Positions 58,088 to 64,000 of a stretch of 64,000 bases of DNA are shown here, piece after piece. Numbering within the stretch: the first letter of the stretch is position 1; each line of letters begins with the position of its first letter. Source of the stretch: Panax quinquefolius (lineage: Eukaryota; Streptophyta; Magnoliopsida; Apiales; Araliaceae); assembly GCA_020205615.1 (NCBI GenBank), contig JAINUW010000495.1, forward strand, positions 124,001 through 188,000. The letters run 5' to 3'. A program made the translations under genes and the position numbers. Below the pieces are notes generated by a model. The model was not told the origin of the DNA, did not search any database, and saw only the letters and a program-made list of their open reading frames with translations.

Positions 58088-59700
58088 CAGATTTGATCAA
58101 GTCCAAACTCCGGACCTGATCAAATCCAGACCCTTTTTATTTTTGCTTTTTTTTTAGAACAACTAAACAAATAAATTTATGAAACTTAAATTTTTACATA
58201 ATAGAGTGTGTTGAGTGTGATTTGGATACATATAACAAAAAACATGTGCATGCATTGACTCATTCGTTTCGAGTTCGAAGTTCGTCAAGATATATATATA
58301 TATAGCGTCGCTAAAAATATAGATGACAAGTTGTATATGATCAAACTCAGATACCAGTCCGTGCCGCTAAAGGGGTGAGCACGGTGAGTAAGATAAAGGG
58401 TATGTGACTTGATCCCATTATATATATATATACACACACAAATATACATATATATAAGCAGTAAAAAGTCACGAATTGACGATACAGGCATACCCACACA
58501 ATGTGACTCTTAATGTTAGTAGATATAAATATATAGAAGTAGTAGAAAGCATAAAAATCAAAAAAATCTTACAGTGGGTTTCCAAGAAGATTTCAAATAG
58601 CTTTTAATGCCTGAAAACTCTGTTTTCACTGGTTAAACTTTAGTATGTTACAAAACACGAGCTTACAAGTGTTTAAAAAGTAGAATCACTCAGTTTAGAG
58701 CACTCGAGCAGTGGTTACAAGGTGAAATGGACAGAGTTTTCTCTTATTTATCATTTTTTTTTCAAATAAGCTGCCAAGAGCTCATATTTATTGACCAGAT
58801 AGCCACGGGCTTATCTGTGGCTGCCCTGAGTCATGCGGGTCCCATCGTCTCGAAGTACGTGTACTTTGACTATATGTTGTCCACTCGAACCTTCACAACT
58901 TTCAATCTGGGCATCTGATAAAGGAGTGTTGTACCTTTTCAAAATATAGTTGTCGAGAGCTGCACAATGACATGGGATTAGAGGTTGTACGAAGCCTGGA
59001 AGATGGGTCCATGACCAGATCTCTAAGTCTTCAAAGTCTATCTAGTGTACTGTCTTGTGTAGTAGTCATTCAGGATTTGAGTTATAGTTCTTGTGGGACA
59101 CCTTTGTACACAGTGTGGATTAATTTCTGTTGAGATGAGGTGAATGTAGTATTGAGATGGCAAAAATGATGATTTTTCCCCTCACCGGGGTTATCTCCGG
59201 CTTTGGCCCAGATGTAGCAGTCGTTTCTCAGGGTTATCTCAAAGATTGGGCTACTGTGAATACTGAATGTCCTCAAGGTTATCTCTAAGGTGTGATTGAC
59301 ATCCCGTGGTTATCTCTATGGTTGAACTGGATCCCTCGGGGTTGTCTTCGTGGTTAAAACTGACTCTTCCGGGGTTGTCTCAGAAACTTGAATAGCGTCC
59401 CTCGGGGTTATCTCTGAGGTTGGAACTAAATCTCTCGGGGTTGGAACTGACTTTTTTGGGGTTGTCTCCGAAACTTGGACTGGATCCCTCGGGGTTATCT
59501 CTGAGGTTGGAACGGAATCTCTCGTGGTTGTCTACGGGATTGAAACTGAGTCTCTCAGTGTTATCTCAGAGATTTAGAACTGGATCTCCCGGGGTTGTCT
59601 CCAAGGTTGAAATTGAGATGACTTAAAAGGTTCTCTCTAGAAGACGATTCTTCCCTCCTGCATGATTAGTAACAGAAATGTAAAATTTTGAGTGTCTGTA
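57088..59700 (-). repeat. Tat2 3' LTR
   Basis: Plus-strand start TGTCGACATCGGG is the complement of Tat1's LTR end (CCCGATATCGACA); plus-strand end GAGTGTCTGTA is the complement of its start, with TG changed to TA. Homology to Tat1 is seen at both ends and in the minisatellite. It is 2613 bases, longer than the Tat1 LTR, and contains AT microsatellites at about 58027-58078 and 58292-58304. Confidence 0.85.
59175..59620 (-). repeat. GGGGTTATCTC minisatellite in Tat2 LTR
   Basis: About a dozen imperfect units of 30-45 bases with a core near CTCGGGGTTATCTCTGAGG followed by TTGGAACTG. This is the complement of the Tat1 unit, with more copies. Confidence 0.85.
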
Positions 59701-59713
59701 GATGCCCCTATTT

Positions 59714-61788
59714 ATCATATTCATGCAATATAATGGCATGCATAGGATAAAAATCACTAGACACTTGAAATGTGATATGGCAAGCATGATGCAAATGCAA
59801 TGCAGCATGATGTAATGCAATGCTCAGTGTAGTTATTTGTTGGAATGGTTTCCAAAGAGATGTGATAATTGTCTGCTCCCGCCGCTTTTGTTGGTTGATG
59901 GAGTTGTCAATGATGACCCTGTTGAACTGTTTGGATGTTTACTCGACTAGTAGTTTACAAAGCTCTTATCACAAGAATCTCCTAATGCCACATTGGGGTT
60001 GTCGCCCGCGGTTTGAACTGTCCATCATTGCTATTTGAGCCTGATTTATTGACAAGTTGCAAAGATGTCTTCAAAAACTTTGGAGGTTTCTCCACGATTG
60101 AGACCATATGATGTTGACATTTGGAGTTATCACCAAAGTCCTTAATCCTCATTTCAGGCTTTCCACCGAAGATGCCCTTCTCATGTGCTAGAGACTCTTG
60201 GGAAATTATGTTTTGATTACTGTGGATCTGTATAATAGATTCTATCATCGATCCTCCTCGACGAGGATGATTTTCCATGTTTTGCATCGACAAGTCTTTC
60301 TGATGCATCGTTGGAGTTACTACCAACGGTTTATACTATCAGAGCTGACTGACCCTTGTTGAGATGTCTTTCAATGGCTAACATCATCGGACCACCTCCG
60401 ATGTTTCACTGGATTTACACCCAAAGGCTGGTGATCTCAGGGCTACGTCACCTTCGTTAAAATGTCCTTCAATAGCTAACATCATTAGAACACCTTAGAT
60501 GCTTTATTGGAGTTCGCTAACGATTTGGTGATGTCGAGTCTACTGACCCTTCTTTGAAATGTCCTTCAATGGCTAAGGATGTATGAAATCTCTGATGGGG
60601 ATGGATTTTTGACGAGATGTATGCTTTTGATTGCATTTACACCCAATTTGATGGCATCGGACCTTTGCGAGGTATTACTAAGGGTAGCTTTCAATAGCTG
60701 TGATCATTGGTTTTGTGAACCCTGTGTTTTGGCAAATACCAATGATTGATACGTAGACCCGCAGTTTGGTCTTTGAAAATTAGGATTTCAGGCTTTTTCG
60801 CTTTAATCGCATAACATCTTTTTTCTCGATTTGACTTTTCAGCTTGTGGGACCTCCTTTGCAACTTAAATTTGATCTAGCCAGAGGGGGTGGGAACTACC
60901 AAGGGTAGCCATAGGTAGACCTGCGGCTGTCGCAAATACACCTACAGCTACCCATGGGTTATATCGCACTTGCCTTTCCCTATCACAAGTTATTTTCAAC
61001 TTGAAGCCGCACAAAAATTCTGAGATTTCATCTTCAGAAATACTGGGTTTGGGCTGTTTTCTTCAAAATTCGTCACCGTACAATCGTTCTGCACTATCCT
61101 GGTAACGTTTACATGTTTTCTTTTCCAGTTTTGACCGTTGGAAAGTGAAATATTATACGAAATGCTTCAAAATAAATAGTAGTGAATATGAATGCTCATA
61201 CGACTTGATAAAAACTATTCAACATAGTAAATGTTAGTATTTTACCATGCTAAATGTATTGAGGTAAAAAAAATTAACTTTTGAAATACTCAATTTGGCA
61301 CCTTTTTCTGCAATTTTTATCCTATTTGAGTATAAATGAGTAAAGGTTTTGAAGCAAAGTAATCCTGGTAATTAGGCTACCCTTATGGATTATGACTTTG
61401 ATGTTTTTCATGCATATAGGATGTTTATGACTTTGAGTTGGTGTGCTATTGAATGGCCTCCTAGTCATGCCTACGCGCATGTGGATAGTCCTTTTTTTAC
61501 CAAGGATACCCTGGCGAAATTTCTTCATGAGTCAAGGCATTGAATGAACATACATTTTTAACTCTACTATAGACGTATTTTAAAATAATGCATGCATGCA
61601 TATAGCTATGAAATGCATTTAATGAGGTCCAGGTTAGAATTTACCACACCCTTTCTGAGGCGATTTGGAGACTTTTGTCCATATATATGGATTTGGACCA
61701 GCCGAGCAGCTCCCATAAGACCTCTTTAGGTGTGAGGAGAAGAGCTTTAGATGTGCCTTGGCCTCACCCAGCTTGACAACCTCGTTAG
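59714..61788 (-). other. Tat2 internal 3' region with ~100-bp repeats
   Basis: Immediately right of the polypurine tract, sequence to about 59785 matches Tat1 31330-31390. Between 60357 and 60590, AATGTCCTTCAATGGCTAA-type blocks recur at about 60361, 60459 and 60558. Near 60898-60952 GGGTAGC and GCTACCC form a short inverted repeat. Open frames here (60326-59982 minus, 61528-61322 minus) show no domain. Confidence 0.5.
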
Positions 61789-63637
61789 TTGATAGAGTCA
61801 GTGATTCTTCTTATCCGGGTAGAGATACCAGATGTTGAGGACGAGGAGGAGGAAGTACCTATTGCGGATCCTGCTCCTTCTTCTTCCATTCCCCACAACG
61901 AGCTTTTAGCTATAAATGTGACGATTTTTGAGCTTTTGGATGATTTGAGTCGTCACCCCTCGATCTATCTTCATGCTAACTGGGTAAAAGTCATGTTTAT
62001 CTTCCTTTTCCCATTTGTGGGGGCAAGGATTGTTATGTTGATTTTCATTGTGATGCAGGTTCCCGGCTTTACGCAGCCTCAAGGGAACTGGTTCAGCATA
62101 TATTCTTTGTACCAGACTCTTCATCCAGAGTACCGAGAGATTGTGCGTGCCTGGGGCTTTAAGGCTTTCTTCTCCATCATCTCCCGTCGTTGTCCTGCGG
62201 TTATCTCAGGGCTTTGTCTAAGTGTTGGTTTCACCAGACCCAGTCTCTCCATTTTCTAAATTGTGAGGTTATGATGACACCGATGGATTGACGGTTCATC
62301 TCTGGGATAGAGTTTTTTAGGGCGACATTACCTTTTGTGGTTGACATTTCCCCGACTGCCATCAGATCCTTGTTAGGAGTCCCAGCTACGGCGCTCAAGG
62401 GCAGGACAATCCATACCGGTCCTTTTAGTGTAGATGCTGTGAGTTGGGATTTAACTAAGTCATTGCCCGATGATCGGAGGGTTAGAGATCGAATCCTTCA
62501 TCGATTGTTCTTGATCATCCTTAGGGGTTGTTTCATGGCCGATAACTCTTCAATGGTGTCATTCACTTTAGTTAGTGCCACACGGGAGGTGGACATTATT
62601 GGAGAGTTTGATTGGGGCTCCTAAACCTTCACTAACTTCCTCAAGGGGATGCGCCTACACTCAAAGGGCGTGACAGAGGCTTGGTTAGGGTTTTACCCAT
62701 TCCTTCTGGTGAGTATTTTCTCTTTTGATTTTCATTGTTTAGGTTAAGAGTTTAACTGAACGCAGATGTTTAACTGAAATTTTGGGCCTACGAGAGGCTC
62801 CCATGTCTTCGTCCTGTTAACTTGTTTGGTTTAGACAACTATCCACGGGGACGGTGATGACATCACTTCTCTTTTAAGGAGGTTCCTGTAGCTAAGGGTT
62901 TCACCCATTCGCGCTTAAAGTTGGAGTTGTTGACAGCTGATGTCATTACATGGGTTTCTTACGCTGAGGACCACTTAACAGTTGGCTTCGAGGGTGGTTT
63001 CCCGACTGGTGTCTAGTATGTATTGTCCACCCGTCGGATTCCTCTCTTTACAAATGGAGGTTGGGAACTCTATTTTGGAAAGCATGCTATTAGGAGCACT
63101 ACAAGAGAGATTCAGATATCCGATCTTTCCCGCCTTTGCCAAAGGCGTCATTGGCCTTTATTCTGACCGATCATTGAGGTCCCATTAATGGGTGTTGATG
63201 GCTTTACTTTGTCAGAGGAACATTTCACCTAGGAGGCTTTATACCGCTGGTGGTTCCCTCGCACCATTGGAGCCTAGGACCGTGCCACACAGTTTATGGG
63301 GGATATGGTTCTTGGCTCCATCATGATTATGAATTAGATTGCCTACGTCTGAGAACCTACTCATCTGACGTAGATTGATAGTTTGACCCAGCAGTTGGAC
63401 TGGGAACATTTTTTTATTCGGCATTTGGGAAGAGATCCTTACGAGGTGGATACTTTTGATCCTTCCAGCTCTGGGGCTAGCCCTTCAGGTGGCCCATATT
63501 CAGATGGTTTGGCCGATGCAAATTCTCCGTTGTATCGACCTGATATCCCAACTAGAAGATATTCAGTGACTCAAGAAAAGTTACATCAGATGGATAGGTT
63601 GGATGATGTGGACATCAACACTATTGACTTCTTCTGA
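61789..63637 (+). pseudogene. Antisense ORF of Tat2 with plant mobile domain (PMD-like), broken
   Basis: Plus strand, opposite to Tat2. First part: acidic EDEEEEVP leader, then a likely 75-base intron (TGG/GTAAAAG 61984 to GATGCAG 62058) and PEYREIVRAWGFKAFF. After a frameshift near 62205 come CWFHQTQSLHFLN, VMMTPMD, SLLGVPATALKG (about 62370), RVRDRILHRLFLIILRG and IGEFDWGS (about 62600). This order (W...HF..E..MTP.D...L.G+P...G, then a hydrophobic block and DWGSA) is that of plant mobile domain proteins. A tail DWEHFFIRHLGRDPYEVD ends at 63637. Several stops. Antisense ORFs near the 3' LTR are known in Tat elements, some with transposon-derived domains; role unknown. Confidence 0.7.
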
Positions 63638-64000
63638 TGCATTTCTCGCTATATCTTTTGATAGGCCTCTATTAGATATTGGGCAGCTGTGCCCCATTCT
63701 CGTTATATCTTTTGATATGCCTCTGTTAGTTGTTGGCAGTTGTGCCCCATTTCCTTGTATTTTTTATTTCTATACAGAGATGATGTATTTAGATGATGAT
63801 GTACTTATGAATATATGTATACTATTTTCAATTCCTTACATCATATTGTCATCTGTTGTTTATCATGCATGTATTATATTATGCATATGCATTTCCAGAG
63901 ATGAGTTTAGCATTGACCCCTGGATGGTCTTATGACATGGCCCTACAGATGTTTTCATCGACAGTTAGCTAGATTGATCACACCCCACCAGTATTGGTGG
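63638..64000 (+). repeat. ~54-bp duplication after the antisense ORF
   Basis: ATATCTTTTGATA...GCCTCT(A/G)TTAG...GGCAG(C/T)TGTGCCCCATT occurs twice (about 63651 and 63705). The rest to the window end holds nothing recognised. Confidence 0.6.

Larger units (their letters stand above)
57088..64000 (-). mobile_element. Second Tat-lineage element (Tat2), continues beyond window
   Basis: On the minus strand the window shows the element's 3' end: internal region with antisense ORF (64000-59714), polypurine tract, 3' LTR (59700-57088). The LTR and the 70-odd bases upstream of the polypurine tract match Tat1. The other LTR, gag and any pol lie beyond 64000. A target duplication cannot be tested; the left flank is ATATT. 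Confidence 0.8.

Noticed and set aside
59982..60326. A 114-residue minus-strand ORF as Tat2 pol
   Set aside because: No reverse transcriptase, RNase H or integrase motif; sequence consists of degenerate repeats.

Overview
This is a plant nuclear window, probably eudicot and repeat-rich heterochromatin. It is made almost entirely of long terminal repeat (LTR) retrotransposons inserted into one another, plus one CACTA DNA transposon. I find no intact host gene and no bacterial-type operon, CRISPR array or tRNA/rRNA gene. Recognised lineages are Ty3/gypsy Athila (primer site matching tRNA-Asp), Tat (gag signature, Tat/Ogre-type primer site, antisense plant-mobile-domain ORF), Tekay-like chromoviruses (initiator tRNA-Met primer site, C-terminal chromodomain-like region), and a Ty1/copia stub. 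All coding regions carry stops or frameshifts.

Layout. The base layer (1-3322, 32410-35053, 38424-41814, 48905-52862) is a minus-strand gag-only family, here called A. It is arranged as LTR1, internal 1, LTR2, internal 2, LTR3, with a single shared middle LTR. Each internal copy has two gag-like zinc-knuckle ORFs and no recognisable pol. Family A was then hit by: (i) a Tat element (Tat1, 3323-32409, target duplication AATCT); (ii) a solo LTR (B, 35054-38423, GTTCA/ATTCA); (iii) an Athila element (41815-48904, CACAC inside a CA microsatellite); (iv) an LTR-like sequence (C, from 52863). Tat1 was itself hit by a Tekay-like element (D, 5521-18283) that landed inside Tat1's primer-binding site, and by a CACTA transposon (18685-25872, duplication TAG). 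D's 3' LTR contains a reverse-oriented LTR fragment (F, 13741-16174). The CACTA contains a solo LTR (E, 20778-23354, AAAAA). At the right end, a copia remnant (56443-57087) is cut by a second, minus-strand Tat element (Tat2, 57088 to the window end), which carries a broken antisense ORF with a plant mobile domain.

How the parts relate. The order of insertion can be read from the nesting: A first, then Tat1, then D and CACTA, then E and F. By eye, the Tat1 LTR ends differ at 13 of 171 positions, the D LTR ends at 16 of 231 and the Athila LTRs at 26 of 480. The most unusual content is: the CACTA element carrying exon pieces of three unrelated host genes (ribosomal proteins uL11 and eS1, and lipid-A-disaccharide synthase LpxB) with splice sites still visible; a recurrent intron-like layout inside the Tekay-like LTRs; hairpin-forming tandem repeats in D's LTRs; telo-box clusters in A's LTRs; and Athila stops that look like C-to-T decay at CAG codons.
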